DNA of 64,000 nucleotides from Salegentibacter lacus (GCF_020164555.1 NZ_JAIQZB010000007.1:1-64000), one strand, 5' to 3'; shown: positions 37,793 through 48,536, counted from the stretch's first letter. Numbers and translations: made by a program. Notes: a model not told the origin generated them from the sequence alone.

Positions 37793-39271
37793 TTATTCCT
37801 GTATTTTTTTCATTGCAGTCATCGCTTTTCTTAGCCTTCCTCCCACCTTTTCAACGGGATGTTGCCTAATATCATCATTAACTGCTATTAACTGCTGATT
37901 GTCCACTCCGGTATAATCCGTTCCAAAAGAATGACCTATAACCTCTTTTGGCAAGGCACTCACATAATCTTTAATAAGTGGTTTTGCCGAATGATCGAAT
38001 AAATAACAACCATATTCTGCCGTGTCAGAAATAATCCTGTTCATCTCGAACAATTTCTTCCTGGCAATGGTGTTGGCGATTAACGGGGTTTCGTGCAGGG
38101 ATTCATAATAAGCTGAATCTGCAACAATTCCTGCTTCTACCATAGTTTCAAAAGCCAGTTCTACACCAGATTTCACAAAGGCTACCAATAAAACTCCTTT
38201 ATCGAAATATTCCTGTTCTTTGATTTCTTCAGAAGTTGCTTTAGATTTTTCAAAAGCGGTTTCCCCGGTTGCGGCTCTCCATTCCAGCAATTCTTTATCG
38301 CCGTTTTCCCAATCTTTCATCATTCTACTGCTAAAAGCTCCGGAAATAATATCGTCCATATGTTTTTGAAAAAGCGGGCGCATTATTTGTTTTAATTCTT
38401 CGGAAATCTCATCGGCCTTGATCTTGGCCGGATTTGAAAGCCTATCCATCATATTGGTAATCCCGCCGTGCTTTAAAGCTTCGGTAATGGTTTCCCAACC
38501 ATACTGAATAAGTTTCGAGGCAAAAGAAGGTTCAACACCTTCAGCTACCATTTTGTCATAGCTAAGAATAGAACCCGTTTGCAGCAATCCACATAAAATG
38601 GTTTGTTCTCCCATTAAATCAGATTTCACTTCAGCCACAAATGAAGATGCCAAAACACCGGCTTTATCGCCACCGGTAGCAACGGCATAGGCCTTGGCCC
38701 ATTCAAAACCAATCCCCTGCGGATCGTTCTCTGGGTGTACCGCAATTAAAGTTGGCACTCCAAAACCTCGTTTGTATTCTTCCCTAACCTCACTTCCGGG
38801 ACATTTTGGCGCCACCATAATTACGGTGATGTCTTCCCTAATTTTCATTCCTTCTTCCACGATATTAAACCCGTGAGAGTAAGAAAGCACCGCGTCTTTT
38901 TTAATATGAGGTTGAATAGCTTTTATTACCGAAGTATGTTGCTTATCTGGCGTTAGGTTAATTACCAGATCGGCGGTAGGGATCAATTCTTCATAAGTTC
39001 CCACCTTAAAATTATTTTCTGAAGCGTTTTTAAAAGACTGTCGTTTTTCCTTAATAGCCCCTTCACGAAGCGCATAAGAAATATCCAAACCACTGTCGCG
39101 CATATTCAAACCCTGGTTAAGGCCTTGTGCACCACAGCCCACAATCACTATTTTTTTCCCTTTTAAAGCAGCCACTCCATCGCTGAATTCATCACTACCC
39201 ATAAATCTACAGGTTCCCAGCTGGGCTAATTGTTCACGTAAAGAAAGGCTGTTAAAATAATTCGTCATCAC
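37793..39271 (-). CDS. ilvC: ketol-acid reductoisomerase, long (class II) form
   Basis: Converts acetolactate and acetohydroxybutyrate to dihydroxy acids with NADPH and magnesium. At 492 residues it is the long plant/E. coli type with duplicated C-terminal helical domain, not the 330-residue class I form. [22 protein letters not shown] is the cofactor loop; [20 protein letters not shown] is the second motif; [12 protein letters not shown] contains metal ligands. Six base pairs downstream of ilvN. Confidence 0.96.
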   Translation of the reverse strand: MMTNYFNSLSLREQLAQLGTCRFMGSDEFSDGVAALKGKKIVIVGCGAQGLNQGLNMRDSGLDISYALREGAIKEKRQSFKNASENNFKVGTYEELIPTADLVINLTPDKQHTSVIKAIQPHIKKDAVLSYSHGFNIVEEGMKIREDITVIMVAPKCPGSEVREEYKRGFGVPTLIAVHPENDPQGIGFEWAKAYAVATGGDKAGVLASSFVAEVKSDLMGEQTILCGLLQTGSILSYDKMVAEGVEPSFASKLIQYGWETITEALKHGGITNMMDRLSNPAKIKADEISEELKQIMRPLFQKHMDDIISGAFSSRMMKDWENGDKELLEWRAATGETAFEKSKATSEEIKEQEYFDKGVLLVAFVKSGVELAFETMVEAGIVADSAYYESLHETPLIANTIARKKLFEMNRIISDTAEYGCYLFDHSAKPLIKDYVSALPKEVIGHSFGTDYTGVDNQQLIAVNDDIRQHPVEKVGGRLRKAMTAMKKIQE

Positions 39272-39277
39272 TTTTAT

Positions 39278-39808
39278 TTAATTGGTTGTATCAAATTTTT
39301 CTAAAATGTTCGAGATTGGCATTTCGTTTTTGGTCACGGCAATAGTGCCGGAACGTACAAACTGCATCAATCCATAAGGTTTTAATTTTTCGTAAAGGCT
39401 ATCGGTTTCGTGACGTTTTCCGGTTTTTTCTATCACAAAAAACTTGGGAGTAACCGTCACGATTCGAGCGTTAGATTCTTTTATAAAATCCTGGATATTA
39501 AGATCTTCAACAAAATCTGCTGAATTTATCTTATAAAGTGCCGTTTCCTGGTAGATCATTTCATCATCGGTATGATAGAAAGCTTTAATTACTTCAATTT
39601 GCTTTTCTATTTGTCCCGCGATCTTTTTAACCTGATCTTCAGTGACCTGCACCACGATTGTAAAACGCATTACCCCATTTACTTCGCTTCTGGAAGCGGT
39701 AATACTCTCAATATTGATGTGCCTTTTTTGAAAAATAGCCGCAATACGGCTCAAAAGGCCTATGTTGTTTTCGGTATAAACCGAAACTGTGAAATCTTTC
39801 TTTTCCAT
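39278..39808 (-). CDS. ilvN: acetolactate synthase small (regulatory) subunit
   Basis: A 176-residue regulatory subunit. The N-terminal ACT domain (FTVSVYTENNIGLLSRIAAIFQKRHINIESITASRSEVNGVMRFTIVV, cited as positions 4-51 of the protein) normally binds valine. The second half resembles the ALS_ss_C domain. Its ATG overlaps the ilvB stop region at 39808, indicating coupled translation with the large subunit. Confidence 0.94.
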   Translation of the reverse strand: MEKKDFTVSVYTENNIGLLSRIAAIFQKRHINIESITASRSEVNGVMRFTIVVQVTEDQVKKIAGQIEKQIEVIKAFYHTDDEMIYQETALYKINSADFVEDLNIQDFIKESNARIVTVTPKFFVIEKTGKRHETDSLYEKLKPYGLMQFVRSGTIAVTKNEMPISNILEKFDTTN

Positions 39809-41541
39809 TACTCTAATCTTATGTCTGAAACTGAAGCCCCGGTAGGTACCATCGGGAATACATTTTCTTCCTGTTCAACTTTTACTTCAAGGAAATAAGC
39901 TTCTTTAGACTCCATCATTTCCGTAACGGCCTCTTTTAGATCTTCTCGCTTACTTACCTGTTTTGCTTTAATATGGTATCCTTTGGCAATTGTTATAAAA
40001 TCGGGGTTTACCATCTCTGTGGACGCATAGCGTTTCTCGAAAAACAACTGCTGCCACTGGCGTACCATTCCAAGAAAATCATTATTTAAAATCACGATTT
40101 TCACCGGTACTTTAGTCTGAAAAATCGTGCCCAGCTCCTGAATGGTCATTTGATAACCACCATCGCCAATTACGGCTACAACATCCCGATCTGGTGCGCC
40201 CATTTTAGCGCCAATAGCTGCCGGAAGCGCAAATCCCATAGTTCCCAAACCTCCGGAAGTTACATTGCTCCTGGTTTGGTTGAATTTAGAATAGCGGCAG
40301 GCCACCATTTGATGTTGCCCCACATCTGAAACAATTACCGCATCGCCTTTGGAGCATTTATTGATCTCATCAATAACTTCAGCCATTCCAATTTTGCCGC
40401 GTTCAGCATTTAGATCATTTTTAATGATTTTATCGAATTCAATTTGATAATAATCTTTAAATTTTTGATGCCAGGCTTCGTGCTTGTTCGGTTTTAAATG
40501 CTCCAATAAGATTTTAAGGGTTTCATTTACATTCCCTAAAACCGGGATATCCGCATGTACGTTTTTATTAATTTCTGCGGGATCAATTTCAAAATGGATC
40601 ACTTTGGCCTGTTTGGCATATTTCTCCAGGTTTCCGGTTACCCTATCGTCAAAACGCATCCCGATAGCGATCAATACATCGCATTCGTTGGTTAAAACAT
40701 TTGGGCCGTAATTGCCGTGCATCCCAACCATTCCCACATTTAGCGGATGATCAGTTGGCATAGCGGAAAGCCCTAAAATGGTCCACGCAGCCGGAATACC
40801 CGATTTCTCAACCACTTGTTTAAATAGTTCTTCAGCCCCGCCTAAAATCACACCCTGACCAAAAACGATCATAGGTTTTTTAGCATTGTTAATCGCATCA
40901 GCAGCCCTTTCTAATTCTGATAAGTTTATTTCAGGCTTAGGTTTATAACTTCTAATACCGGAGCATTTTTTATAAGTAAATTCCAGTGAAGCAAACTGTG
41001 CATCCTTGGTAATATCGATTAAAACCGGCCCCGGTCTTCCCGAGCGCGCAATGAAAAATGCTTTTGCCAGAATCTCTGGAATCTCTTCAGCTTTAGTAAT
41101 CTGATAGTTCCACTTGGTTATTGGCGTAGAAATCCCAATGATATCGGTTTCCTGAAAAGCATCGCTTCCCAGTAAATGTGAACCTACCTGCCCGGTGATA
41201 CAAACCATGGGGGTTGAATCTATTTGTGCATCTGCAATTCCCGTAACCAGATTTGTAGCCCCAGGACCCGAGGTAGCCATAGCAACGCCCACTTTTCCAC
41301 TTACCCTGGCATAACCTTGCGCGGCGTGTGTTGCGCCTTGTTCGTGGCGCGTGAGGACGTGGTGAATTTGGGTTTGGTATTTATACAATTCATCGTAAAC
41401 GGGCATAATTGCTCCGCCGGGATAGCCGTAAAGCGTATCCACACCTTCTTCCAACAAACATTTTATCACTGCTTCAGCACCTGAAACCTTGGTTGTTTTT
41501 GGAGAAGAAACTTTTTCGAAACTAGCTGTTTTAACTTCCAT
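39808..41541 (-). CDS. ilvB: acetolactate synthase large (catalytic) subunit
   Basis: Thiamine-diphosphate enzyme that joins two pyruvates or pyruvate and 2-oxobutanoate. The 577 residues fit. Motifs: LYGYPGGAIMPVYDEL, LTRHEQGATHAAQGYAR (catalytic Glu), ATSGPGATNLVTGIADA, GLGTMGFALPAAIGAKMG, and GDGGYQMTIQELGT...NNDFLGMVRQWQ for TPP binding. Eleven base pairs after ilvD. Confidence 0.97.
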   Translation of the reverse strand: MEVKTASFEKVSSPKTTKVSGAEAVIKCLLEEGVDTLYGYPGGAIMPVYDELYKYQTQIHHVLTRHEQGATHAAQGYARVSGKVGVAMATSGPGATNLVTGIADAQIDSTPMVCITGQVGSHLLGSDAFQETDIIGISTPITKWNYQITKAEEIPEILAKAFFIARSGRPGPVLIDITKDAQFASLEFTYKKCSGIRSYKPKPEINLSELERAADAINNAKKPMIVFGQGVILGGAEELFKQVVEKSGIPAAWTILGLSAMPTDHPLNVGMVGMHGNYGPNVLTNECDVLIAIGMRFDDRVTGNLEKYAKQAKVIHFEIDPAEINKNVHADIPVLGNVNETLKILLEHLKPNKHEAWHQKFKDYYQIEFDKIIKNDLNAERGKIGMAEVIDEINKCSKGDAVIVSDVGQHQMVACRYSKFNQTRSNVTSGGLGTMGFALPAAIGAKMGAPDRDVVAVIGDGGYQMTIQELGTIFQTKVPVKIVILNNDFLGMVRQWQQLFFEKRYASTEMVNPDFITIAKGYHIKAKQVSKREDLKEAVTEMMESKEAYFLEVKVEQEENVFPMVPTGASVSDIRLE

Positions 41542-41552
41542 AATTCACCTTA

Positions 41553-43226
41553 TTAAAATTCGTCGGTAACGCAACCTTGTGAGGCCGAAGAAACCGTTCT
41601 TGCATATTTGTAAAGCACTCCCTTATTGAATTTTAAAGCGGGGGCTTTCCAGTTTTCTTTTCTTTTCTTTATTTCTTCTGCTGAAAGTGCAACTTCTATT
41701 TTATTGGTTTCAGCGTTAATGGTAATCTCATCCCCGTCCTTTAGAAAAGCAAGTAAACCGCCTTCCTGGGCTTCCGGAGTGATGTGCCCGACGACAAAAC
41801 CGTGTGTTCCACCAGAAAATCTTCCGTCTGTTATTAAAGCTACATCTTTACCGAGTTTTGCACCCATAATTGCTGAAGTAGGCTTAAGCATTTCCGGCAT
41901 TCCCGGGCCACCTTTTGGGCCCTCGTACCGAATGACGACTACATCGCCTTTTTTTACTTTTCCTTCTGAAATGCCATCATTAGCCTCATATTCACTATTA
42001 AACACTTTAGCGGTTCCAGTAAATTGTAACCCTTCCTTTCCTGTAATTTTTGCTACCGAACCGCCTTCAGCAAGATTTCCGTATAGAATCCTGATATGCC
42101 CGGTTTTCTTGATCGGGTTATCCAAAGGCCTGAATACATCCTGGCCTTCTTCCATATCGGGAACATCAGCAAGGTTTTCAGCTAAGGTTTTTCCGGTTAC
42201 GGTAAGACAATCGCCGTGAAGCATATCGTTTTTCAGCATATATTTTAACACCGCAGGAATCCCGCCAATTCTGTGTACATCTTCCATCGCATATTTCCCG
42301 CTTGGCTTTAGATCGGCTAAAAATGGCGTACTATCGCATATTTTTTCAAAATCTGTTAGATCAAAATCAACTTCAGCCGATTTCGCTATGGCCAAAAAAT
42401 GCAGTACCGCATTGGTAGAACCTCCTAAAACTGTAAGCAGTCTTATCGCATTTTCCAGCGATTTACGATTTACTATATCTCGGGGCTTAATATCTTTTTC
42501 TATTAACAAACGAACCGCCTTTCCAGCTTCTTCGCTTTCAGTTTTCTTTTCTTCACCCACTGCCGGATTTGAAGAGTTATATGGCAAAGCCATTCCCAAA
42601 GCTTCAATAGCCGAAGCCATTGTGTTTGCAGTATACATTCCGCCGCAGGCCCCTGCCCCAGGACAGGCCTTTTCTATAATGCTTTCGTATTCCTCTTTTT
42701 CTATATCACCGGCGGTTTTAGCACCCCAGGCTTCAAATGCTGAAACCACGTCCAGTTTTTTACCGTTGTGGCAACCGGAAGCGATGGTACCGCCGTAAAC
42801 CAAAATCGCAGGACGATTAATTCTTAACATCGCCATAAGTGCGCCTGGCATATTCTTATCGCAGCCTACAACGGTAATCAGCGCATCGTAAGACATCGCG
42901 TGGATCACGGTTTCCATAGAATCGGCTATAATATCTCGGGATGGCAACGAATAGCGCATTCCCGGCGTTCCCATAGAAATCCCGTCGCTAACACCAATGG
43001 TATTAAAAATTAAACCGACAAGCTCATTTTCATTGGCTCCTTTTTTAACTAGTTTAGCTAAATCGTTAAGGTGCATATTACACGGATTGCCCTCGTAACC
43101 CGTACTGGCAATACCTACAAATGGCTTTTTAAAATCTTCTTTGGTTAGTCCTATCGCGTGCAACATTGCCTGTGAAGCCGGTTGCGAATCGCTTTGTGTT
43201 AAAACTTTACTGAATTTGTTATGCAT
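41553..43226 (-). CDS. ilvD: dihydroxy-acid dehydratase
   Basis: An iron-sulfur dehydratase that makes the 2-oxo acids of valine and isoleucine; 2-oxoisovalerate also feeds leuA and panB in this window. The 557 residues fit. [15 protein letters not shown] and [28 protein letters not shown] carry cluster ligands; [19 protein letters not shown] is the C-terminal motif. First gene of the ilv operon, with a candidate leader ahead. Confidence 0.97.
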   Translation of the reverse strand: MHNKFSKVLTQSDSQPASQAMLHAIGLTKEDFKKPFVGIASTGYEGNPCNMHLNDLAKLVKKGANENELVGLIFNTIGVSDGISMGTPGMRYSLPSRDIIADSMETVIHAMSYDALITVVGCDKNMPGALMAMLRINRPAILVYGGTIASGCHNGKKLDVVSAFEAWGAKTAGDIEKEEYESIIEKACPGAGACGGMYTANTMASAIEALGMALPYNSSNPAVGEEKKTESEEAGKAVRLLIEKDIKPRDIVNRKSLENAIRLLTVLGGSTNAVLHFLAIAKSAEVDFDLTDFEKICDSTPFLADLKPSGKYAMEDVHRIGGIPAVLKYMLKNDMLHGDCLTVTGKTLAENLADVPDMEEGQDVFRPLDNPIKKTGHIRILYGNLAEGGSVAKITGKEGLQFTGTAKVFNSEYEANDGISEGKVKKGDVVVIRYEGPKGGPGMPEMLKPTSAIMGAKLGKDVALITDGRFSGGTHGFVVGHITPEAQEGGLLAFLKDGDEITINAETNKIEVALSAEEIKKRKENWKAPALKFNKGVLYKYARTVSSASQGCVTDEF

Positions 43227-43246
43227 TACTTATTTCTTCTTCGTGT

Positions 43247-43366
43247 GATTTAAAAATTAAAAGTAAGCTGATAAGTTGTCAAGACAGTATATAAGCAGGA
43301 AAAAGCACTACTTTCGGAAGAAAAACAACAGGCTCAAACAACTGAATAACAAATACTTAACCTCCT
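43247..43366 (-). promoter_or_regulatory. candidate ilv operon attenuator region
   Basis: Just before ilvD, AAAGTAGTGCT (43314-43304) can pair with AGCTTACTTT (43269-43260) through nine pairs, with a large loop, followed by TTTTAATTTTT on the transcript. The left arm overlaps the stop codon of a small Leu-containing ORF, the geometry of an attenuator. The stem is modest, so confidence is low. Confidence 0.35.
43308..43352 (-). CDS. possible Leu-containing leader peptide of the ilv operon
   Basis: A 14-residue ORF reading LLFSCLSLLFFFRK from a TTG start, with an AGGAGG sequence eight bases upstream (43366-43361), unusually good for Bacteroidota where such sites are rare. It has Leu codons at positions 2, 6, 8 and 9 but no Ile or Val. 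It lies 81 bp ahead of ilvD. It may be chance. Confidence 0.3.
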   Translation of the reverse strand: MLFSCLSLLFFFRK

Positions 43367-43853
43367 ATTAATTACGATAGCTGAAAAGGCTATTTTGCAA
43401 GGGAAAATTTCATTGAAAAAAGTTCAAAAATCAATAAAATTAAGGTGTTTAAAGGATTCTTAATTTTATGACTAAAATTTTAAGATTTTAATGTTTTGAA
43501 GGAAATTTATGAGAATTTGGTAATGATTCTTTGTGGAGTCTAGGTTGTGGGTTATGAGTTGTCTGTTGTTGGAAGTTTGATGTTTGTTGATGGGGATTGT
43601 TGTTTCGCCACGAATCCACTAATATTGCCATGCAAAATTTGAGTGTCAGTTCGATTTCGTTATTTGAGCTGAAAGCGAAAATAACGTTGTATCGAGAACC
43701 TTAGAAATTGCACTTCTCAATACTTCCTCCTCACATCGGAAATCGAAGTGACGTGGAAACTTCAATCGAAAGATCGTCGCGCTCGTTCCTCGCTCGCAAT
43801 AACGAGTAAAAAACTAAAACTGCAAACTGCCTACTGACAACCGAAAACTGAAC
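43367..43853. other. gene-free interval upstream of ilvD
   Basis: About 490 bp without a supported gene. It holds AT-rich sequence with a TCTTAATTTTA/TAAAATTTTAAGA inverted repeat near 43458-43486. It then holds repeat-like sequence, GTGTCAGTTCGAT...GTATCGAGAAC around 43642-43700 and CACTTC...GAAGTG around 43709-43752, of the type scattered between flavobacterial genes. The ilv promoter should be here, but I did not find a convincing match. Confidence 0.5.
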
Positions 43854-45377
43854 CTACTTTTTCTTCTTTAATGAATACAAATCCTTCCTTCTATCTTTCA
43901 TATTCCGTACACTACCAAAAGCGTGTAGTTCTTTTAGAAGATCTAAATCTACATCTACTAGTAGTGTACTTTCGGTGTTTGGGGTGGCTTCGGCTTTAAT
44001 TCCGTTTACGGGGAAGGCGAAGTCAGATGGCGTTAACACTGCGCTTTGGGCATATTGAATATCCATATTATTTACCTTTGGCAAATTCCCTACAGATCCA
44101 GCAATGGCAACATAACATTCGTTTTCTACCGCTCTTGCCTGGGCGCATATTTTTACCCGGGAATATCCGTTTTGAGTATCGGTCATAAACGGAACAAAAA
44201 GAATGTTCATTCCTTCTTCGGCGAGAATCCTACCGACTTCAGGGAATTCTACATCATAGCAAATAAGTACGCCAATTTTTCCGCAATCGGTATCAAAAGT
44301 TTGGAGTTTGCTACCACCTTTCATACCCCAGGCGGCTTCTTCAGCCGGAGTGATATGCAATTTTTCATAGCGCTCATAACTTCCGTCCCTTCTGCATAAA
44401 AAGCCCACATTGTACATATGTTCGCCAATTACCATAGGCATACTACCGGTAATGATATTTATATTGTAATTAACCGCGAAATCCTGAAAGGTTTCCAGCA
44501 AACGTTCGGTATAGGTCGAAAGTCCGCGGATGGCTTCAGGTTCAGTCAATTCATTAAATTGAGCCATAAGCGGCGCGTTAAACAATTCCGGGAAAAGAAT
44601 AAAATCACTCTGATAATCACTAACCGCATCCACAAAAAATTCAATCTGTGAAACCAGCGCATCATAATCCTTAAAAAGTCGCATTTGCCATTGCACCAGC
44701 CCAAGCCGAACCACCGTTTTTGGCGTATCTATAAGTTTAGTGGTTTTGGTGTAGTAGATATTATTCCACTCCATCAATACTGCATACTCCTTACTTTCGG
44801 CATCGCCGGGCAAATATCCTTTAATTACTTTCTTTACGTGAAAATCGTTGGAAAGCTGAAAAGACAACACAGGATCGTGAATTTCCTGCAGTTTTACTTT
44901 CTCTATATATTTCTTTGGAGTGAGTTCTTTAGAATAAGTCGCGTAATTAGGAATACGGCCACCAAAAACGATCGATTTTAAATTAAGCTGCTCGCAAACT
45001 TCCTTTCGGGCTTCGTATAAACGTCTTCCAAGGCGCATTCCGCGGTAATCGGGATGAATAAAAACATCTATTCCGTATAAAATATCGCCGTTATTGTTAT
45101 GCGTAGAGAAATTCTCCCCCCCGGTAATTTCCTGGTAGGTATGATCTTCGTCAAATTTCTTGGAATCTATAATTATGGAAAGTGCGCAACCCGCAATTTT
45201 GTTGTCGATTATAATACAAAACTGACCTTCGGGAAACTTATTCACCAGGGTTCTGATCTCATCTTTGCTCCAATACTCATCGGGCATTTTATTGTAACTC
45301 TTAATCATAGAAACCTTGAGTTCCTGATAATCTTTAAGCTTTAAATTACGGAGTTCTATTTTTGGCGTTTCGTTCAC
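43854..45377 (-). CDS. fusion of GNAT acetyltransferase and carbon-nitrogen hydrolase
   Basis: A 507-residue two-domain protein. Residues about 10-160 form a GNAT domain (GIDVFIHPDYRGMRLGRRLYEAR, acyl-CoA loop). Residues about 220-500 form a nitrilase-superfamily domain with the Glu-Lys-Cys triad in FILFPELFNAP, YEKLHITPAEEAAWG and GVLICYDVEFPE. This fusion is known in many bacteria; it probably acts on a small amide, with the substrate unknown. It stands alone between intergenic repeats. Confidence 0.9.
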   Translation of the reverse strand: MNETPKIELRNLKLKDYQELKVSMIKSYNKMPDEYWSKDEIRTLVNKFPEGQFCIIIDNKIAGCALSIIIDSKKFDEDHTYQEITGGENFSTHNNNGDILYGIDVFIHPDYRGMRLGRRLYEARKEVCEQLNLKSIVFGGRIPNYATYSKELTPKKYIEKVKLQEIHDPVLSFQLSNDFHVKKVIKGYLPGDAESKEYAVLMEWNNIYYTKTTKLIDTPKTVVRLGLVQWQMRLFKDYDALVSQIEFFVDAVSDYQSDFILFPELFNAPLMAQFNELTEPEAIRGLSTYTERLLETFQDFAVNYNINIITGSMPMVIGEHMYNVGFLCRRDGSYERYEKLHITPAEEAAWGMKGGSKLQTFDTDCGKIGVLICYDVEFPEVGRILAEEGMNILFVPFMTDTQNGYSRVKICAQARAVENECYVAIAGSVGNLPKVNNMDIQYAQSAVLTPSDFAFPVNGIKAEATPNTESTLLVDVDLDLLKELHAFGSVRNMKDRRKDLYSLKKKK

Positions 45378-45495
45378 GGAAGTCAGTATTTATTTTCGCG
45401 AAGATACTGTAGAAAATCTTGGTTTGAAAATAGGAAACCGGTTTGCCACGAATTCAGGAATAGTTTTTACTGAATTGTGTCTTATCTGTCTTAAA

Positions 45496-45593
45496 CGTCA
45501 CCCTGAAGTTTGACGTCACCCTGAACTTGTTTCAGGGTCTAAGTACAGCTTAACTCCTTTTCATCTTAGATTCTGAAACAAGTCAGCATGACG
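45496..45593. repeat. palindromic repeat downstream of the response regulator
   Basis: Starts CGTCACCCTGAAG with a second CGTCACCCTGAACTTGTTTCAGGGT, and ends GATTCTGAAACAAGTCAGCATGACG. Same family as the arg-operon repeats with CCCTGAA in place of TCCTGAA. Confidence 0.7.
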
Positions 45594-45612
45594 TTACAAT
45601 TTATACGTAAAC

Positions 45613-46245
45613 TTACAACAACAAAATTCTATGTTTAATGGCAAAAAGTACAAGGCCGGTTCGGCTTCTTACGTTTAGTTTTTGAAACAAACTCTCGCGG
45701 TATCCGTCTATGGTTTTTGGACTTAGGTTCATCTCGTTGGCTACCTCTTTGTACGTCATTTCAGTACAGGCGTGGCCAAGAAATTCTATTTCGCGTTTGG
45801 TTAGATGGGTGAATTTATTCTCTTTATTCCGGTTTTTAATGGCTTCAGAAACCGCATCGGTATAGAAAAAACCTTCTTTTATCACTTCATCTAAAGCAAA
45901 CTTAAACTCGTCGGGATCTATATCTTTCAGTAAATAGCCGCGGCAACCGAGTTTCACCATAAAAGTGATGGTTTCCTCATCGTCTTCCATAGTAAGTGCC
46001 AGCACTTTTTGATTGGAATGGTTTTCCTTAAGCCAGGCCATAGTTTCGGGCCCGTCCATAATAGGCATTCTAATATCCAGCAAGACCAAATCGGGTTTTG
46101 GCTGATTGGCTTTAAATTTATCTACCAGTTCCCGTCCGTTTTTGTAAATTCCGTAAACCTCATAATTTTCAAAAGAATTTACTAGGTTTTTTAAAGATTG
46201 CGCAAATAAAGTGTGATCGTCTACAATTGCTACGGTATTATTCAT
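45613..46245 (-). CDS. LuxR/NarL-family response regulator
   Basis: A 210-residue transcription regulator. The receiver domain has the acidic pair VDDH (Asp 9-10), the phospho-acceptor Asp 57 in LVLLDIRMP and the conserved Lys in YLLKDI. The C-terminal LuxR helix-turn-helix is [44 protein letters not shown]. It overlaps the kinase gene upstream by 8 bp and is its likely partner. Target genes are not evident. Confidence 0.94.
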   Translation of the reverse strand: MNNTVAIVDDHTLFAQSLKNLVNSFENYEVYGIYKNGRELVDKFKANQPKPDLVLLDIRMPIMDGPETMAWLKENHSNQKVLALTMEDDEETITFMVKLGCRGYLLKDIDPDEFKFALDEVIKEGFFYTDAVSEAIKNRNKENKFTHLTKREIEFLGHACTEMTYKEVANEMNLSPKTIDGYRESLFQKLNVRSRTGLVLFAIKHRILLL

Positions 46246-47026
46246 CTTGTTGCCCCATTAAAGAATAGCGTAAAGATAAAAAAGTTCCTTTGCCCATAGC
46301 ACTTTCCAGCTTAAACTTTGTTTGTATTAAGGCTGCCCTGCTTTCCATATTAAATAATCCTGAATTCTTCTGTACTTCTTCCAAATCAAATCCCTGCCCG
46401 TTATCTTTAGCGGTAATAATGATTTCTTCGGAAGTAAACTCAATGCGAACAATTAACGCTGAAGCCTTCGCGTGCTTTATCACGTTAGAAAAGAACTCCT
46501 GAAGGATCCTGAATAAAATAATGCTGTGTTGTTGCGGAATTTCCTGTTTTTCGCCGGTAATTTCCAGTTGGGCTTCAATAACCCCCATTCGCTGAAACCT
46601 TGCCAGTTCATTTTCTACGGAAACCACCAAACCGGCATAACCAATAACCTGGTTGTTTAAAGATTTTGAAAGCGAGCGCACTTCCTGAAGCGAACTGGCC
46701 ACGGTTTCTTTAATTTCCAAAACTGAAGTTTTCTCGGCCTCAGGCAGGTTTTTTGAAAAGATATTTAGCTGCATGTTAGCCACGGAAAGTAACTGACCAA
46801 TATTATCGTGCAACTCCCAGCCCACGTTTTTTAGGGTTTGTTCCTGCATTTCTAAACGCGATTGGGAAATTTCGCGCTCAAAACGCTTTTCGGCTTCAAA
46901 TTGTTCCAGTAACATTTTATTTTTGCGTCTTTGGTACACTATAAAAAAAACGATCACAAAAGCCGTTAGCAGCAGGATCACTACCACAAAGTAGATGATA
47001 AGTAAGAGTTCTTCTTTAGAAAGCAT
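46238..47026 (-). CDS. HisKA_3-type sensor histidine kinase
   Basis: A 262-residue kinase with one N-terminal membrane helix (about residues 7-31) and almost no outside domain. [18 protein letters not shown] holds the phospho-acceptor His 73; the ATP-binding part shows [12 protein letters not shown] (N box) and AKDNGQGFD (G box). It lacks its own sensor domain, so the signal may come from the membrane protein encoded directly upstream, with which it overlaps by 11 bp. Confidence 0.92.
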   Translation of the reverse strand: MLSKEELLLIIYFVVVILLLTAFVIVFFIVYQRRKNKMLLEQFEAEKRFEREISQSRLEMQEQTLKNVGWELHDNIGQLLSVANMQLNIFSKNLPEAEKTSVLEIKETVASSLQEVRSLSKSLNNQVIGYAGLVVSVENELARFQRMGVIEAQLEITGEKQEIPQQHSIILFRILQEFFSNVIKHAKASALIVRIEFTSEEIIITAKDNGQGFDLEEVQKNSGLFNMESRAALIQTKFKLESAMGKGTFLSLRYSLMGQQDE

Positions 47027-47732
47027 TTTTTAAATTCTTAGTAGAAGTTTTTTTCTTGTTGGCCAGCAATAAAAAGGCAATACTATAGGAACTATACATA
47101 AAAATATTCATTGCAATCATAATCAAACTGCTGAACTCCACAAATTCCGGACTTTTATCATTAAAATATTCAAAATAAATGAAAATAGGGCTAGTAGTTA
47201 GAAAATATAGAAGCGCCGCAAAGGAAATATAAAAACTGATTTCCCTTTTTACATTCAAAATTTTAGGACTCAGCAGAATTTCAAAATAATAGTAGAAAAT
47301 TACCCCTAAAAGAAAAAAACTTCCCAATAAATAAGTAACCACTGAATTACTCTTAAAAAATACATCTGAAAATATTAAATTGGCAATACAGATTATAACA
47401 TATAAAATCAAGCAATGATTGATAATCCGCCTTATTTTTTTATTTGAAATATTCCAGGTAAAGTATAGAATATAAATCACAAAACTGATAATCAAATAAG
47501 GATTATATAACCAATAAGTTCTGTACAAAAAAGTTTGCTTTAGAAAATGTAATTCTTCATTCCAGTAGATTGCAGCCGGAAATAATCCTATACTTTCAAC
47601 AAAGAATGTTAGCAATAGAAAATACGAAAAAAACCCAACCGCTTTATCGGCTGGGTTTTTCTGGTAAAAATATAAGCCGCATATGGCCGCAATACCCTCA
47701 AGTAAAAATACCAGGAATCTAAAATCTTGCAT
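47016..47732 (-). CDS. multi-pass membrane protein of the two-component operon
   Basis: A 238-residue protein with about seven hydrophobic helices and short loops; I recognise no named family. It overlaps the kinase gene by 11 bp and touches the gene upstream at one base, so all four are one operon. Because the kinase is nearly all cytoplasmic, this protein could be its sensory partner. The architecture recalls seven-helix sensor modules found fused to kinases, here as a separate chain. That role is inference. Confidence 0.65.
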   Translation of the reverse strand: MQDFRFLVFLLEGIAAICGLYFYQKNPADKAVGFFSYFLLLTFFVESIGLFPAAIYWNEELHFLKQTFLYRTYWLYNPYLIISFVIYILYFTWNISNKKIRRIINHCLILYVIICIANLIFSDVFFKSNSVVTYLLGSFFLLGVIFYYYFEILLSPKILNVKREISFYISFAALLYFLTTSPIFIYFEYFNDKSPEFVEFSSLIMIAMNIFMYSSYSIAFLLLANKKKTSTKNLKNAF

Positions 47733-48118
47733 TAATATTCCATTGGAGGCCAGCCCGAGCCAATTGTATTATATGGCTCAATTTCATAATTATTAGGGTC
47801 AGAGTCTTCCTCTGCATTTTCCGTATCACCCTTAGCTTCTTTGGTTGGAGAGAGAAACATGGTAGTATAGCTTTTTTTCTCATTGGTTTTAGGATAAGCT
47901 CCTAAATAAAACCTAATTCCCGGTTTTTCTACTCCCTGCTCCTTAGATTTCTCCTTTACATAATCCAGGTATTCCTGCAATTCGTCCACGCTGTACCAGA
48001 ATTCGCGGGTATCTTCATAACCCTCGGCTTCCCTAATATCTTTTCCCCTGGTTCTTACCCATTCATCTTGTTCTTTACGCGCCTCTTCTACGCTAATGCA
48101 CTTTTTTGGTTTTTTCAT
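47732..48118 (-). CDS. conserved hypothetical protein, first gene of two-component operon
   Basis: A 128-residue soluble, highly charged protein. The first part (KKCISVEEARKEQDEWVRTRGKDI) is helical; the centre has FYLGAYP; the tail is acidic and ends in NTIGSGWPPMEY. I recognise no family. It shares a base with the downstream membrane-protein gene, so translation is probably coupled. Function unknown. Confidence 0.6.
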   Translation of the reverse strand: MKKPKKCISVEEARKEQDEWVRTRGKDIREAEGYEDTREFWYSVDELQEYLDYVKEKSKEQGVEKPGIRFYLGAYPKTNEKKSYTTMFLSPTKEAKGDTENAEEDSDPNNYEIEPYNTIGSGWPPMEY

Positions 48119-48307
48119 TTGTTTTAGTTGGTTGGTTAAAAACTTAATTTTTTGTTAAGGTAAATTTAGGAGAATTTTTTTGTTTGGCAAATGTTTCCGG
48201 TTCTCGGTTCTCAGTTGTGAGTTTTCTGTTTTTGGTTATCATTTATTGGTTCTTTCTCGGTTGAACTAGATTACAAGTTCCCACGAATACAAGAATATTT
48301 TTTGTTT

Positions 48308-48388
48308 CGTCATTGCGAGGCGGCGTTAGCCGATGTGGCAATCTGTTCTGGATGAGTTCTCGGATGTCAGTCGCAACACGAAATGACG
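48308..48388. repeat. intergenic repeat CGTCATTGCGAGG...AATGACG
   Basis: Bounded by CGTCATT and AATGACG, containing GGCGGCGTTAGCCGATGTGGCAATCTG. It is akin to the ATTGCGAAG...GCAATCT copies at 13113. It generates a short spurious reading frame on the minus strand. Confidence 0.65.
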
Positions 48389-48536
48389 GGAACTCTAAAC
48401 AAAAGATCGCCGCACTCGTTCCTCGTTCGCGAAGACGATAACAAGATACCGACTGAAGTCGGGATAATTCGATCAGCATTTTGAATACGCCTTCAGCTTT
48501 TAAAAAATCCGATCTCATCAAAAGGGGGTTTTTCCC

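Noticed and set aside
48243-48521. 92-residue minus-strand ORF
   Set aside because: It runs through a palindromic intergenic repeat and the start of the sRNA repeat copy; composition is Arg/Ser/Cys-rich as expected for chance frames in such repeats, and no motif is visible.
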